Assembly: GCA_905221605.1 (NCBI GenBank)
Contig: CAJNDS010002781.1
Coordinates: 70,001-134,000, forward strand
DNA from: Symbiodinium natans
Lineage: Eukaryota > Sar > Dinophyceae > Suessiales > Symbiodiniaceae
DNA: 64,000 bases
Reading direction: 5' to 3'
Each line of letters opens with the position of its first letter. Within the stretch, counting starts at the first letter, position 1. The notes under the pieces were generated by a model, which ran no database searches, had not been told where the DNA came from, and saw only the letters and a list, made by a program, of their open reading frames with translations. This document shows positions 11,558 to 23,700 of this stretch, piece after piece. A program made the translations under genes and the position numbers.

Positions 11558-11616
11558 TTGGTTTCTGCCACGGGCCAGCTTTCAGGGCCCGGAGCAGGAA
11601 ACCATAGTACGAGTAA
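11558..11616 (-). CDS. Candidate exon beside a telomere-type array
   Basis: Frame YSYYGFLLRALKAGPWQK ends at a GC donor about ten bases before TTTAGGG units (minus reading of 11491-11547). The acceptor is not clear. No family recognised. Confidence 0.3.
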
Positions 11617-12079
11617 ACCCAACAAACCCAACAAACCCAACATTCTCAATTCGGTACGAGCTGTTACAGGGCCCCTGCGCGGATTTGGGCTCCAAGTCTC
11701 ACGTGTTCGAGAATGTCAGATAGTTGAATAGTTCACCCACATGGCTTCCCAGACTACTACATGACTGCATGGCTCCGAACCTGGGGCCGAAATTTACATG
11801 CGAACCCGGCATCCTGAATGTCACAACCCTGCTGTCCAAACCGAAAGCATCAACCCAATTCCCTTTTGCTTCGTGTTCAACGGGCTTTACGCCGGCGCAA
11901 CCCAATGTCCTAAACTGCAAAAAAGAAAAAACCTTGGTCCCTATGCATGAGGAACAACGCAAGCGAATGTGTGAAGAGAGAGGCTAAAAAGAGAAAAACA
12001 ACAAAGAGAAAGTGCAGACAAGCATCTGACTTGTTGGGTATATAATTTAGGGAGGGTCGGCACAAGGGCACCTCAAGCA

Positions 12080-12600
12080 AAAGATTTTGGCATACAGCAC
12101 CTAGCCCAAAGAAAACCCACGAGCACTGGGCACGATGCCGTGTGCTGCAGCCCAGCTATGTACAGCTCGGACCTGGCAATAGTTCTGGCGTGTTCGGGCT
12201 TCATCCGGCAGTGCATGCCCGGAGGAAAAGGTCGTGTAGCTGGTTTGTCTTGGCGCAGATGAACATCTGCCTCCAGTCTAAGTGTAGGGCCCAAAAAAGC
12301 ACAACGAGTCAAATGCTGCAGTCGCCCCAATGCACACCCCAAAGTCACGCCCCAACAGCTGTCAGAGCCGACCATTTCCAGTCCGAAGAGCACGACCTCG
12401 GACTGACTCACTCGGCCAACCAAAAAACCCATACGAGTGTGCTGGATTCCGCTTGCTGCTTTGCATTCTGCTTTTGAGTGCGTGGATGCCATGGCAGCTG
12501 GGATGCATGCGCTCACTGGATGGTTCTTCTGCGTGAGAGGCAGGTCTGCCTGCAGGAAGTTGCGGTTGCTATCAGGATGGAGGTGCCTGTCTACAAGGAC
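12080..12600 (-). CDS. Candidate long exon, unknown protein
   Basis: After a TTTGCAG acceptor the frame stays open for about 173 codons, starting VLVDRHLHPDSNRNFLQADL and including VSQSEVVLFGLEMVGSDSC. Codon use in the first half looks coding; a run this long is also possible by chance in 64 kb. A degenerate repeat (TTAGGGTTCAG on the plus strand) lies just upstream. No domain recognised. Confidence 0.38.
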
Positions 12601-12719
12601 CTGCAAAGCTTAGAGGCTTAGGGTTCAGACAGAGGCTAGGCGAAATACAAATGTTGTGCCTTTTTAGTTTCGTGGGCTCCTTCTCCCTGGTGGTGAAGGA
12701 TAGGTCCCTTTTGCGGTGC

Positions 12720-12890
12720 GAAGTGAGTGGTCTGCGCTTCCACATGAGTCAAAGAAGTTGACCCGCTGCTTTCCATTGAAATATCTAAAGCACTCTGCGT
12801 GAACTTCAACATAATGAGGTAAGACAGGGTCAGACGCGAGTTACTCAACCCAAACCAAAGGATCAAAGCATCCTTCATCTGCAACTCTGA
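12720..12890 (-). CDS. Candidate exon
   Basis: Frame with LQMKDALILWFGLSNSRLTL then SYLIMLKFTQSALDISMESS, after a GGATTCAG acceptor. Helical composition, no stop. Unassigned. Confidence 0.27.
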
Positions 12891-14148
12891 ATCCCGGCGT
12901 GAAGACACGAGACCACGCCTTAGACCCTGTCAATAGACGCATCAGCAGCATCATCTTGCAGCCATCTTTACAGGCCTGTCCCGCAATGTATGCATCCCCG
13001 ACGGTCTCGACTTTGTAGACCTCTGGTGGCGGATAGGGCGGATACAGATGCTGCAGGGCAGCTGGGAAGTGAGCTGGGACTTTCGCGCTCCCAAACAGAC
13101 GTGAGGCACTTGGAGCAACAAAGGCGCGACTGAGCTAAAAAACAACACCCCCCCCAACAACAGGAACTCGCTCGGCAGCAGGCCTGATGCTTGTCCGTCA
13201 AATCCTGACAGGCTTCGCTCTCTCAGCACCGGGACGGCATGGTTCCAAGGGCTGGCTCAAAGAGGTTCTCAGGTACAAGTAGGTTCTGGCGGCTTGAGGA
13301 GGCACCTTTTGTCTTGCAGCTTCATGAAAGCTAGCTTGAGGCAGCTTACGCAAATGGCACTGGTTCCCAGGCAGGCAACGCAAACGGACACAAACCCCCC
13401 ACACCAATCAACCTTGGGTGTGGAGAAAGGCTTATCCAAGCACGCGCGAGATATTGGCAGGGCCCCAGTGTATGAACCCAGTGGCAAACAGACAGACTCA
13501 TGGACAAGAAATGCCCGGCAGGCATCGACCATCATACAAACCAGACAACCATTAGAACCTTGATCGTGTCGCAAGCGCTTCACGCAGCTTTGAAATTCGT
13601 TTCGCACATACGTCCAACCAGCTCAGCAAAATCTCGGACGCAATTCAAAAGCAAGTTCTCCCATCTTACACAAGTGCTCGCTTCCGCGTGTCATTCAGAA
13701 GCAACGTAAACCAAAACATCGTAAGCCGCCTTTGCTGTCTCTCCGGTGCATCGGCACGGCAACATTCGTCTGATCCACTTGCAAACGCGACTTCAACGAA
13801 TTCGAGAGATCGAAGTGCTGGAGAATGAAGAATCCCGACAACTTCGAGTTCGAAATGTTTGGAGTTGGACGCTTCAAAGAATTGGGAGGTTCCAAAGGGG
13901 AGTTTTTTTGCAAGTTGCGGGACAAATGAGCCCTTAGAGGACAGCAAAGCCGGGGGGGACGGGCTTCGAGCTCGAAAGCTTCAAAATCCAAAGAGTTTGG
14001 GGTCTGACAGCTTTCTAGCTCGGAGACTTGGGAGTCCAAGAATCCGCGCGCTGCAGGCTCGAAACCTCAAAGTTTGATGTTTGACAACCACCCTCCAAAT
14101 TCGCATGTGTTGAATGTTTCGAAGACTGAAAGTCTGAAGCAGGGCGAT

Positions 14149-14225
14149 CTTTACTAACAGTCCTTAATAGGGATTATAATGAGGGTACTCTAATCCCCAG
14201 CAAGGACTCTTTAGTGCAAGGGGGA
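14149..14225. mobile_element. Palindromic element, family B copy 1
   Basis: Left arm ACTAACAGTCCTTAATAGGG and right arm reading, in complement, CACTAAAGAGTCCTTGCTGG. The left arm is shared with 46318-46485. Confidence 0.5.
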
Positions 14226-14243
14226 ACCCAAACCCTATGTATG

Positions 14244-14438
14244 TACTGTAAACCCTAAACCCTTACCCCTAAACCCTCAACCCTTTAACCCTTTTAAAGC
14301 CCCCAACCCTGATAAACCTTAAGGCCCCGAAACCCTAAACCGATGATTTGTCGGTGAGGGGAGAGCTTCTTCAGACCCAGGAAGGCCTCACATTTTCAAA
14401 TTTAGGGTTGGTTTAGGGTTTAGGGTTTAGGGTTTAGG
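14244..14438. repeat. Facing telomere-type arrays around a micro-exon
   Basis: Degenerate CCCTAAA units 14244-14340 and TTTAGGG units 14402-14438, with the 46-bp candidate exon between. Confidence 0.8.
14341..14386 (-). CDS. Candidate micro-exon between opposing telomere-type arrays
   Basis: A 46-bp exon with frame AFLGLKKLSPHRQII. It begins after TGTGAG and ends at a GT donor formed by GTTTAGGG. The CCCTAAA array (14251-14340) and the TTTAGGG array (14402-14438) bracket it exactly in the arrangement seen at confirmed exons. Confidence 0.42.
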
Positions 14439-14989
14439 CTCTCCTTTGTTTCTTGCAAGCTCTCAAACTCGCCAACTCGAGCAGGTGTCAAACTGACAAT
14501 CTCTCAAGCGTTGAACCAATTGAATCCATCAAGCTTGAAAATCTTTAAACCCGAACGCCTTTCAAACTCCAAGCTCTCGAGCCCTCGAGCTCTCAAATTC
14601 GCCGGCGGCAAAAAAACCCAGAGCTCTCTGTCATACTCCAAACTCGAAGCGCTCACGCGTTGATGATTCTCTGAAGCTCTTGAGCTCCGAGCTCAAACTT
14701 TCGAGCTCCGAACCTTCAAACTTTGAAGTCCTTCCAAATTCGGATAGCAGTAAAGTTGGTAGATTGAATCTGAGAAGAGGCGCTCGAGCTCCAATATTGA
14801 ACTTTTGGAAGATATGAACTTGTAACCCTTCAAAGGATGAAGCTTGGAGTCTGAAAGCTGCTTGCATCTTCGTATTCTCGAACTTCGGACTCGCAACGTT
14901 CGAACTTTCAACTTTTTGAGCTCTGCGCACTCTCAATGCACATCCAGAACAGCTGATTCTATTGGACGTTGGTCAGGCTTCCATGTATA

Positions 14990-15990
14990 TATCCGCCGAC
15001 CCCAGCGGTAGCAGGGCGGCGTCAGTGAAGACCCCCCACCGCCCTCACCGCCCTCACCCGCTCTCACAGCATGCTGCTCATGACACCTTGAATTGGAGTG
15101 TTTTTGCATTGTTTGGCTTCAGTGCATGCCCAAACCCCACCACCCATCGCCCTCACCCATGACGCCTTGAATTGGACCTTTGACCCCCCCCCACCCCATC
15201 CATTCAGGTGGTTTAAAGGGTCCAGTGCATGCCCGACCACCCCCTGACCAATCTCTAGTGTTTTAAGCATTCCAGTCCATGCCCGCCCTGACCGCCCTCA
15301 CCGCTCTCACCGCTCTCATCACTCCCCCTCCCTATGCCCCCCAGTCCACCCCTCCCTGACACCAACCCTTTGCCCTCAACCCCCCACCCTCGACTCTGAA
15401 ACCCCACCCCCCCCCACCCCCCCCATCCCTTCCCTCCTAGGCCCCTACCCCCTACTCCGCCCTGACAAATCTCTAGTTTGAGGGATTCCAATCCAAGCCC
15501 GCCCTAACCGCCTCCCCGCTCTCATCACTCCCCTGCCTTCCGCCCCCAACTCCACCAACCCTCAACCGTCACCTCCCCTGTCCACCCGCCGCGCTCCACC
15601 CTGCCTTCCGCCCCAACCCTCTCACCAGAGCTGGTCAAATGAGTCAGGCCCCCCTTTCCGCCAGCCGCCCCCACCCTCTCCCACTCCCACTCCCTAACCC
15701 TCCCACCAACCCTCCCCAGCCCTCATCATTACCCCCTCCCACCATCGTGCACCATCCGACCGCCCCCCCGCTCTCACCGCTCTCATCGCTTCTTCATCTC
15801 TATGCCCCCCAGTCCACCCCTGCCTTCCGCCCCCAACTCCCTAATCCGACACCAACCCTCTACCATCACCCCCCACACCCCCCACCCCCGCCGCCCCCCT
15901 TTCCACCCCCACCCACCCCCACCCCCCCCGCCCCCGCCCCCCCCGCCTGCCCGCGCTCCACCCTGCCTTCCGCCCCAATGCGACTGTCTT
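14990..15990. repeat. C-rich simple sequence
   Basis: About 1 kb of pyrimidine-rich sequence with recurring CCGCCCTCACCGCTCTCA and CACCCCCC runs. The proline-rich plus frames and glycine-rich minus frames are a by-product of composition. Confidence 0.8.
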
Positions 15991-16224
15991 GGGTCTGGGG
16001 TCGGCGGCACTGGCGGTAGCCATTAAATCGGGCAGCGCGAGGTCCCCAAAGGACCGAGCAAATGCGGACCTTTTAGCCCGGGTCGTCCCGGGAATAGCCT
16101 TGCTGGCCTCTGGCCTTCTGCGAAGCAGAATTAGGCCGGACGCCAGTGCCGCCGACCCCCGCGTGCCGCCGGTGAACGGTTTTTTTTTCGTGGTTTTTTG
16201 CGTCGCCACGGAGGCCCCCAGAGG

Positions 16225-16345
16225 GCGCGCATCATGAGCATCAGCGGGTCCAGCCCGGGACCCCCAGGCGCGCATCAGGAGCATCAGCGGCTCCCGGGGC
16301 GGGACCCCGGGGGCGCATCAGGAGCATGATGCCCCCCAAAGGGCG
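16225..16345. repeat. GC-rich tandem repeat, about 43-bp unit
   Basis: Nearly three copies of GGCGCGCATCAGGAGCATCA followed by GGGACCCC-type sequence. Confidence 0.65.
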
Positions 16346-16380
16346 GGCATAAGCGACGTGTCTAAGCCCGGGGCTAGGAA

Positions 16381-16538
16381 AAAGGGAGTTTAGGGGCCTT
16401 ATAAAGTGCTTAGAAACGTTAAGGGAGTCTAGGAGCCTCAAACGCTTAGAGATTTGAAGGGAGTTTAGGGGCCTGAAATGCTTAGAAACTTAACGCTTAG
16501 AGATTTTAAGGGAGTTTAGGGGCCTCAACATGCTTAGA
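16381..16538. repeat. Tandem repeat with GTTTAGGGG core
   Basis: Four irregular units of about 36-50 bp, each starting AAGGGAGTTTAGGGGCCT (one AAGGGAGTCTAGGAGCCT) and ending GCTTAGAAAC or GCTTAGAGAT. Confidence 0.7.
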
Positions 16539-16593
16539 AACTGCTCGCCCCGGGCTTCTGCGTGCGCTGCCCGCCCATGGGCGCAGCCCCTTA

Positions 16594-16650
16594 AAATATA
16601 TATATATATATATATATATCCAGACACACACACACACACACACACACACC
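16594..16650. repeat. TA then CA microsatellites
   Basis: (TA)n from 16598 to 16618, then (CA)n to 16648. Confidence 0.9.
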
Positions 16651-16889
16651 AATGGTCCAACGAATTTGATGCAGAGTAACTGTCTGGATGAAGGGTGGGA
16701 TGGGATCCCTATGCCCTATGCGCTAAGAGCCAACTTGTCGCTGAGTGGCGTCGAAGAGGCCGAATAAATCCTCGGCCAAGGGCACGCCACAACTTAACTT
16801 TAGAACCCGAAATGGCTGAGATTGTGCTCGGGCGACCGGGCGAGTCTCCAGAGAACTCTCCAGGCTAAACCAGTTGCAGCTCTAGGCAT

Positions 16890-17039
16890 GCAAAGCAAAA
16901 CTTCAACCGGCCAAGAAGTGCGGACCAAGCTGCCCCGATAAACTGCACCACTTCCTGCGGCATTCGGGTGCTGGCCTCAGACAGCTTCGTGTTCAGCAGG
17001 TTGCTGCCCATCATGTTTTGTCTGAGATTGCCCGGGATC
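16890..17039 (-). CDS. Candidate exon
   Basis: Open frame IPGNLRQNMMGSNLLNTKLS followed by EASTRMPQEVVQFIGAAWSA with strong G/C third-position bias, flanked by a GCTTGAG acceptor. The donor is not resolved. No family recognised. Confidence 0.35.
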
Positions 17040-17867
17040 TCAAGCCATCGCCCTTCAGTCAGGCTAGAACAGTCTCGGTGCACTACTGTCCACACGATAC
17101 TACGCCTGAGTACCTGAGTAGTTGCATTTGGAAAAGACCAGTTCTGGGCTTTACATGGCTCAACAAGTCTTCCGACTGCATTCTACCTGTGCAAGATTTA
17201 GCCATACAAGTGCGGAAGGGAGAAAGCTTGGCATGGTATCAAAGCCCGCAGCTGGGGCACCAGCCAGCTTGGTGAAACCACAGAGGTCCGACTGTGCGAT
17301 TGTCGCTCTTTGGTACCTCGGCAAGGCTGGCACATCCGAGTGTCGTGGCCAGTTTCTGGCACCACTGTAAGGGGTTTTGCTTTATAGATATGTCTGTATA
17401 TGTAGAAATTATACATGTATATATATATATATACATACATATACATATACGGCTTTGTTTTATCTTTTTTTGGGCCCCCCCCCCTCCCACAGCTTCTCCG
17501 ACCTTTGAAGCTTGCCTAGGAATGCCTAGACAAGCAAATTTCTGACTACCGACTTTTGCGCTTGTTCGGCTGGATGTGTGCTTTGTTGCAGTTGTTGCGC
17601 TCTTTCTTGGCTTAACTTGTCCTTGTGCTTTTCTATGCTTTTGCCCCCAGCACATTAAACTGCCGATGACCAAAAAACAACACATCTGACAAACAAGCTT
17701 CAATTCGTGCTTTATTTGGCTAGTTTTGGCTGCATGGGCTGTTCCCAGGCAAATCAAGCTGCACAAGCCCCCAAATCCGACGCTGGGGTTGAGTTTTTCG
17801 ATTGCTTTGATTGAAGACGAGGGATGGCCCATCAACACCAAACAATCGAAAAGAACGCCTCCTGCAG

Positions 17868-17868
<1 letters not shown>

Positions 17869-17905
<37 letters not shown>
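17869..17905. repeat. Poly-C tract
   Basis: About 36 consecutive C. Similar shorter tracts are at 3720, 10419, 37499 and 53089 (C) and at 21687 and 35341 (G). Confidence 0.95.
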
Positions 17906-17906
<1 letters not shown>

Positions 17907-19673
17907 CACCCCGGAAATCCAAAGATGCGAACCTTTTATGGCATTGAGTCCGGAAACTGTTGTATTCTTGACTTCCTTTGAATTTGGGATTTCTGGAATA
18001 TACATACACAAGATGAACATAAACGTTCAAACGAACCTTGTAACCTGAAATGAATCCCATAGAAAGGTTCACAAGGGGAAGCCTCCTGACTATTTAGTAT
18101 ACTGGATTCGACTACTCGAAACTCACAGGTATTCAGAAAAGATCCACAAGTTCTCTATGGATTGTAAGTTCCCTTCTCTCCTGTGAACAGCTCATTCGCA
18201 AAAGGCCTGTGCGTAACACATGAACATGCTTTTTTGTTCAGAGATTTCAACAAGACTCTTTTGGGGTTCTCATATACAGAAAACTTCTCTATGGAACTCT
18301 TTTTGAACACGCTATTTCGCATCCCAGTAATGCAGTGTCCACTTATGAATATATATATATATATACATGTATACATACTATACATTTATACATCTCATCT
18401 ATGTCAAACGGCATGAACCGTTGACATGTCTGCCCCGGCCTTGCGCGAAGACAGCAGTGGTCAAAACTGTGTCGGGCTTGGGACCCAGTTGATCCAAGGT
18501 GTAATACTTGAGACATGTTAGGGGACCCCACTGCACCAAACAAAGCACGCTGAATTGACCGCCAAAGCTGTATGTGCAGAAGCGGGATCGCAAAGATCAG
18601 GAGTCATTGTCTGCGACTGTCTGCAAGCCCAAGCCAGTGCGCGGCCGCACATGCCCATACCCGAAACCGACCCGCAGCCACAACTTCAAGACGGAAGTCG
18701 CAAGAAGGTGAACGTCTTGATTTCACAGACTTCACACATCACGGATGTTAGCGGTACAGTGCCTAACAAGCTGAGCTCACCACTTGTGTGATGGAAGCGG
18801 CGCGTCAAATGGCAAAGACCGCATCTCCTCCAAAACTGACGGTATGGACTTTGACAGGGCCATCGTCTATCGTGTGGCTTTGGGGACGTACAAGTGCTGG
18901 CAGGCTCTCTGTTTTCACATTCGCGTCATTCGGTCATCATCGGCCATTCTGGCTTGTGAACTTGAGGGGGTTCTGCATCTGCTATTGCAGAGCAAGTTCC
19001 TAGAGCTTCCTTGGTAAGACTGTAGCTTGAGTTTCGTCCGCGCAGAAGATTGTACACATGGCCATCTGCTCTGCGAGAGAATGGGCCAAACAAGTTGCAT
19101 GTTAATGCTACAAAGTTTTGGATTGCCGACCAACGACGAAGTTATCCCAAAGGAGACAGCTCCTGAAGCCAGCCGGCAATCAACACACAAATTAAGAAGG
19201 TCTATGAAACGTCAGTCTCTGCCGATTTCGGCCACAATGTCGAAGGATGGATGTAGATGGGATTCTGCCCTCCGCTGCTTCCGTCTTATCCTTGAGCAAG
19301 TACCTCAAGTGGCACACGGAGCTACTCGAAAGCAGCTGCTGTTACAGATGAAGGCGATTGACAATGCGCTGCTGAGATAACACCTCTTCAGACATGCTGC
19401 CGCAATCTTGCTGCTGCCCTCGGCTGGTAAAGAGATACACCTTTGCTGCTCGATGGCTGCGAAGCTTTTGCAGCTTTTAGTTGCCCCTGCTGCTTTGGGG
19501 TCTGTTACAACTGCACAACATGTGTACACATATAAGAAGAAAAGGCAGCACAAAAGCCGAAGTCTTGGGCAGAGCACCCCGGGAGCTGTGGTAGCGAAGA
19601 CAGGGAGGGGTAGGAGAGGGATGCGAGGCTGCTGAAGGTGGAGGGCAGCGTGGGGGCCTGGCATCGGGAATTG

Positions 19674-19735
19674 ATATATATATATATATATTTATATTTA
19701 TATTATATTTATATTTATATTATATTATATTAATA
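19674..19735. repeat. AT-rich microsatellite
   Basis: (TA)n followed by TTTATAT and TATAT units. Confidence 0.85.
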
Positions 19736-19984
19736 CACTTCAGTGCAAGGCAGGTTTGGTCTTGGCTCTACAAGGCTCATACAACTGAGATCGCTTGAGC
19801 CGAGCCGTTAAAAAAAAAACAACCGCAGTGCCACTTCTGCTACTTCTTGCTCTTTGCAAGTTTGTGGACCATCCGAAGCCTGCGCAGTCTTGAACCGCGA
19901 GGTGGCCTTCGGGTGCAAGAAGCTGTCGCGTTTAAGTAGAAACGGAAACTGGAATCTCAGGCGCGTTCGAAAAGGCTTCCATGC

Positions 19985-20060
19985 CTTCAAGTGGAGGGAC
20001 TCGGCTTCCTCTCGTGCAGCTCGGGTGTCAGCTTCATTGGCCTTGGCTGCGGCACAAGAC
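19985..20060 (-). CDS. Candidate exon, coiled-coil-like
   Basis: Frame CAAAKANEADTRAAREEAES followed by LHLKAWK; Ala/Glu/Lys rich, heptad-like. It may be a continuation of the TPR gene whose last traced exon ends at 20575, but this was not shown. Confidence 0.3.
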
Positions 20061-20459
20061 ATGTAAGGTTGGACCATATTCAGTAGGGAGTTCCTCTACA
20101 TGAATGATGTTGGCGGCACGGAAATTTCCAGGGAGCAAGTGGTACTTTCGGTGTTGTGCACAGCCCTCTTCAAACACCATATTCCGCACCGGACATGTTG
20201 TTGAGAGGCATTTTCGGAATCATATCAAGCTCTTCCCCTCGATAAGGGGAGGCCTGAATAAAAGCCGGGCCTGCTTTCGACGGGGCCCTTGCCATTGTTA
20301 CTGTTACAGGTAGAATGGTAGAAGTACACATACTGATTTTGAAGTTCTTTCTCACACAATGTAGGGGCCTGAATTATTAGAATAGGGTTTCGGGGGGTTC
20401 ATTATAGTAGAATTATAAATCAAGGAACCATAAGGGAAGACTATTCGTAACTACTCCGA

Positions 20460-20740
20460 CCCCTAAACCCTAAAAAAACCTAACCCCCAAAAACCCCAAA
20501 CCCCTTATGTAAACCCTAAACCCTAAACCCTAAACCCCAAACCCCTTATGTTTAGGCCTATGAAGCTGTAAGGCCCGAGTCACATCCGGGCCCAGCGAGC
20601 GGAGGATGGCGCCGGCAAGGGCGGCCTTCGCCGCCAAGGTCTCCACGTGGTCCTCGGTAGGGTTTAGGGTTTAGGGTTTAGGGCTTAGGGCTTAGGGCTT
20701 AGGGCTTAGGGCTTAGGGCTTAGGGTTTAGGGTTTAGGGC
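20460..20740. repeat. Facing telomere-type arrays around a TPR exon
   Basis: CCCTAAA units 20460-20545 lie on the donor side and TTTAGGG units 20660-20740 on the acceptor side of the exon 20652-20575. Six consecutive units at about 20682-20722 carry the same variant, GGGCTTA. Confidence 0.88.
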
Positions 20741-23700
20741 AATGGAGCGCGACTGCACTGTGAACCAGGACATCGTCGGGACCACACCCCAGCAGTACTG
20801 AAACTACAGGTCGGCATCGATCCGACAGGACATTCACAGGAAAGGATGAGATCTCAATGATAGTTTGCTGCTTCCACAAGTTTGGCAAACGTCGAGGGGC
20901 ACTCGGGGCACACCGAGAAATAATCTACACACTACACACTTCGGACATCCTCGCCGTGCTGCTAACTGATGTTGGGGGCCATCCTGCCGTTTCAGACAGG
21001 AGTGATTGACGGATACTTCGGGCTGCCTTCTGTCAAGGGACTCTCCGCAGATTCTCTGAGGGTTTAGAGCCTGCATAAGCGCTTCAGGACTGACATTCCT
21101 GCAAGTCACCTTCTCCGAGTTCATGTTGAGTGAGAAAAAACACGACCACCAGGACCCACAGTGCAGGTCGTTTGCATTGGACACACCATCGGTTGCGCTT
21201 GGCATTCTGCGACACACAGAAGCCTTCTTAGAAGCCTTCTTCTGATTTGGAGGGCTGCTCTGAGTAGATGTCCCGTCCTCTGAAACATTAATAGCCCTCC
21301 AGATCAGCCCTCTGGTAATGGCCACTTCGTGTTGAAACACAGATCGCAACAGGTTGCGATCTGTGCTTTTCCAGTTCGAGACCACTTTCGCGAAGCCCTC
21401 GAGCTTGTGTTTCTGGGCTCTATTGCGTGGCTGCCAGGCCACTTTCGTGCCGAATCATTGATTCGGGATGTTTACTGGCCTCTCTCCTTACGACTAACTT
21501 CACAAGAACTAGTACGGTGACGACAACAATGATTTAGGAGAAGCGGAGCAGAGGAAACGAGGAGAAGCGGCCAGGCCATACAGCATGGGGCCGGCGCAGA
21601 CCTGAAACAAACTGACCTCCTTCCGTGATCTTTACTGTGAAATGATTGGGATTCACACCACTGCCAGACGTTACGGTCCAGGGCGAAGGGGGGGGGGGGT
21701 TGCGGCGTGGAGGAGCCTTGGATGCGGGGAGGAGCTCATGGATCTTGAAAGGAGGGGTTTCTTGAGACGAGGGTTTTTTTTTTAAATTCAGACAACTGAT
21801 GATTTTTTGCCAAGGAAAGTAGTTCTTGATTGTTGCTTTTTTGCCTGACCCCCCCCAGGGTGCAGGTGCGGTGAGAAAGCGGAGCTACCCAAACTATAAT
21901 ATCCCAGCAAGCCTGATCTTATTGCAAGCGCCCGTGCTGGGAACCTCCAAAACTGACCGTATTGTGACGTTTGTTTGTTTGCTTGTTTGTGCCAAAGGTC
22001 TTATTGACATGGGCATTCACGCCGAGGAACATTCGTGCACTCTTGCTGCCAAGATTCTGGCCCCAGGCAGGTCTCACTGAGGTTCGCGACCTGTCATCCG
22101 GTGGCAAAATCAACTTCCACTGCACCAGGGCCCTTACCCTTACCCAAAATCCGTCAACTTCTCCCCAGCCGGTCCCCACTTGAAACCCTCTCAAAACCCC
22201 AAACCCTCTATAGGAAAAAGCCTTTCAGCAAAACACGCATCCAACCCCTCTCCTCGCGACGCAGGGCCAAGGACTCCGCAGCGGCATCCTCGGTGTCCTT
22301 GCGGGCAAGGATGGCCGCAAGCTCCGAGCGGGCGGCGAGTGTGTCCTTAGATGTTGGAATCCAAAGTCGAGGCTGGATGACAAGTTGGGGGTGGGCCATG
22401 AGACCGATTGCCTAGCATATCGGAAGAGGCGTGGTGCCAGCATAATTAGGCACTGGTGGATGTTGCTCCACGCTCAACATGGTTTTGAGATGTTTTGGGC
22501 AAGCAACAGGGTGGGTTGCTCCAAGAGTTGTTCCTCGGCGCTCTACCACTTGCCGCACCAGTGCCTCCTCGCGGTCAGGCTCTCCGACTTCGGATAAGGT
22601 CAGGAGGAACCTCGGTTCAGCTTGGGCCAGACCAGGACGGGCTATTAGGCCCTATCATCCCCATAATCAACCCTATAAAGGGCCTTTTTAAGGGATTATA
22701 GGGTATAATAGCCCATCCTGGGACATGGGTGCACCACGCTCGAGCCATCTTGAGTCTCTTCTACCATCGCCCGCGCCGCACGTGCTGATACGTTCGGGTC
22801 TCTCCATCAGTACAAACTCAGCTGCCCTGAACCCTAAACCCTTTTGCAGCAGGGGCCTGGATGGCAACCCTAAACCCTACACCCTAAACCCTAAACCCCA
22901 ATCCCTGAACCCTAATTCCTGAACCCTGAAGCTGGAATCAACAGCTGCGGGGAACTTGCTTTGGCGGCAGCGGCTGCGCTTCCGGTCCATGGGCGCCAGC
23001 GAGTCCAAGCGCTGCCAAATCTGTTCATTCAGCTGCTCTGCCTTCCGGTTTGCACTGGGGCTGATATTAATACAGTAATATCGTAAAAATGCAATGTAGC
23101 CATGTAGCAATGTAGCAATGCAGCAATGTAGTAATGCGGTAATGTAGTAATGTAGTAACGTAGTAATGTAGTAGTACAGTACTATATAGTCATATAGTAA
23201 TCTAGTAAAAAATATTTGAGAATTGCAATGATATAGTTATATTTAGTAATATAGCAATAAAATATAACAGTATATTTGTAAGGGATTGAAGCACTCCGAA
23301 TTAGGCAGGGAGACGTGAAGAGAAACTGAAATGCTGCACTCCGAAAATCTCTGCCTCACGGGGGTTGTTGGTCTCCAGGACAAACGCCAGGCGTCCAAGG
23401 GCCTGTCTCTGTCTTGGAACCAAGATGGACGCCAGGCCCCCCCACCTCACCCAAAGCTTTCATACAGACTTGGACCATCCTTGTCAAGCTTCGGGCTGTC
23501 TTAGTCTTGAAACATCCTTGAACCCTCAAACCTCAACAGCGCCATCATTGCACCCAGGGACCGTCAGGGTGTCTGGGTGGCTGGGCCCTAGCTTCTGCTC
23601 CCGGCGTGAGACCACTTCCCTGAGGTGAGCCTCCGCCTCAGATGGACAAAAAAAACCAAGATAAAAACGCAAGCAAGCCAGACCGAGCCGGCAAGTTCTG

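Larger units (their letters stand above)
13790..14930. repeat. Palindrome-rich degenerate sequence
   Basis: Outside the element and exon at 14149-14438, the sequence is built from scrambled TTCGAGCTC, CTCGAGC, CTTCAAACTC and CTCAAACTCG words, for example GGGCTTCGAGCTCGAAAGCT near 13962. No coding signal. Confidence 0.55.
17050..19980. other. No supported gene
   Basis: Microsatellites at 17415-17450 and 18348-18370, a poly-C tract at 17869, and a plus frame 19027-19380 ending in WDSALRCFRLILEQ that might be a helical-repeat exon but has no splice support. Confidence 0.45.

Noticed and set aside
15639-16010. Proline-rich or glycine-rich proteins on both strands
   Set aside because: Composition artefact of C-rich simple sequence.
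17239-18072. 277-codon minus-strand open frame
   Set aside because: Runs through a 36-base homopolymer as poly-Gly and through a TA microsatellite; the frame outside them has no domain.
20834-21442. 202-codon minus-strand open frame
   Set aside because: It lies inside the TPR-gene intron region, lacks codon bias and recognisable domains, and is within the length expected by chance in 64 kb.
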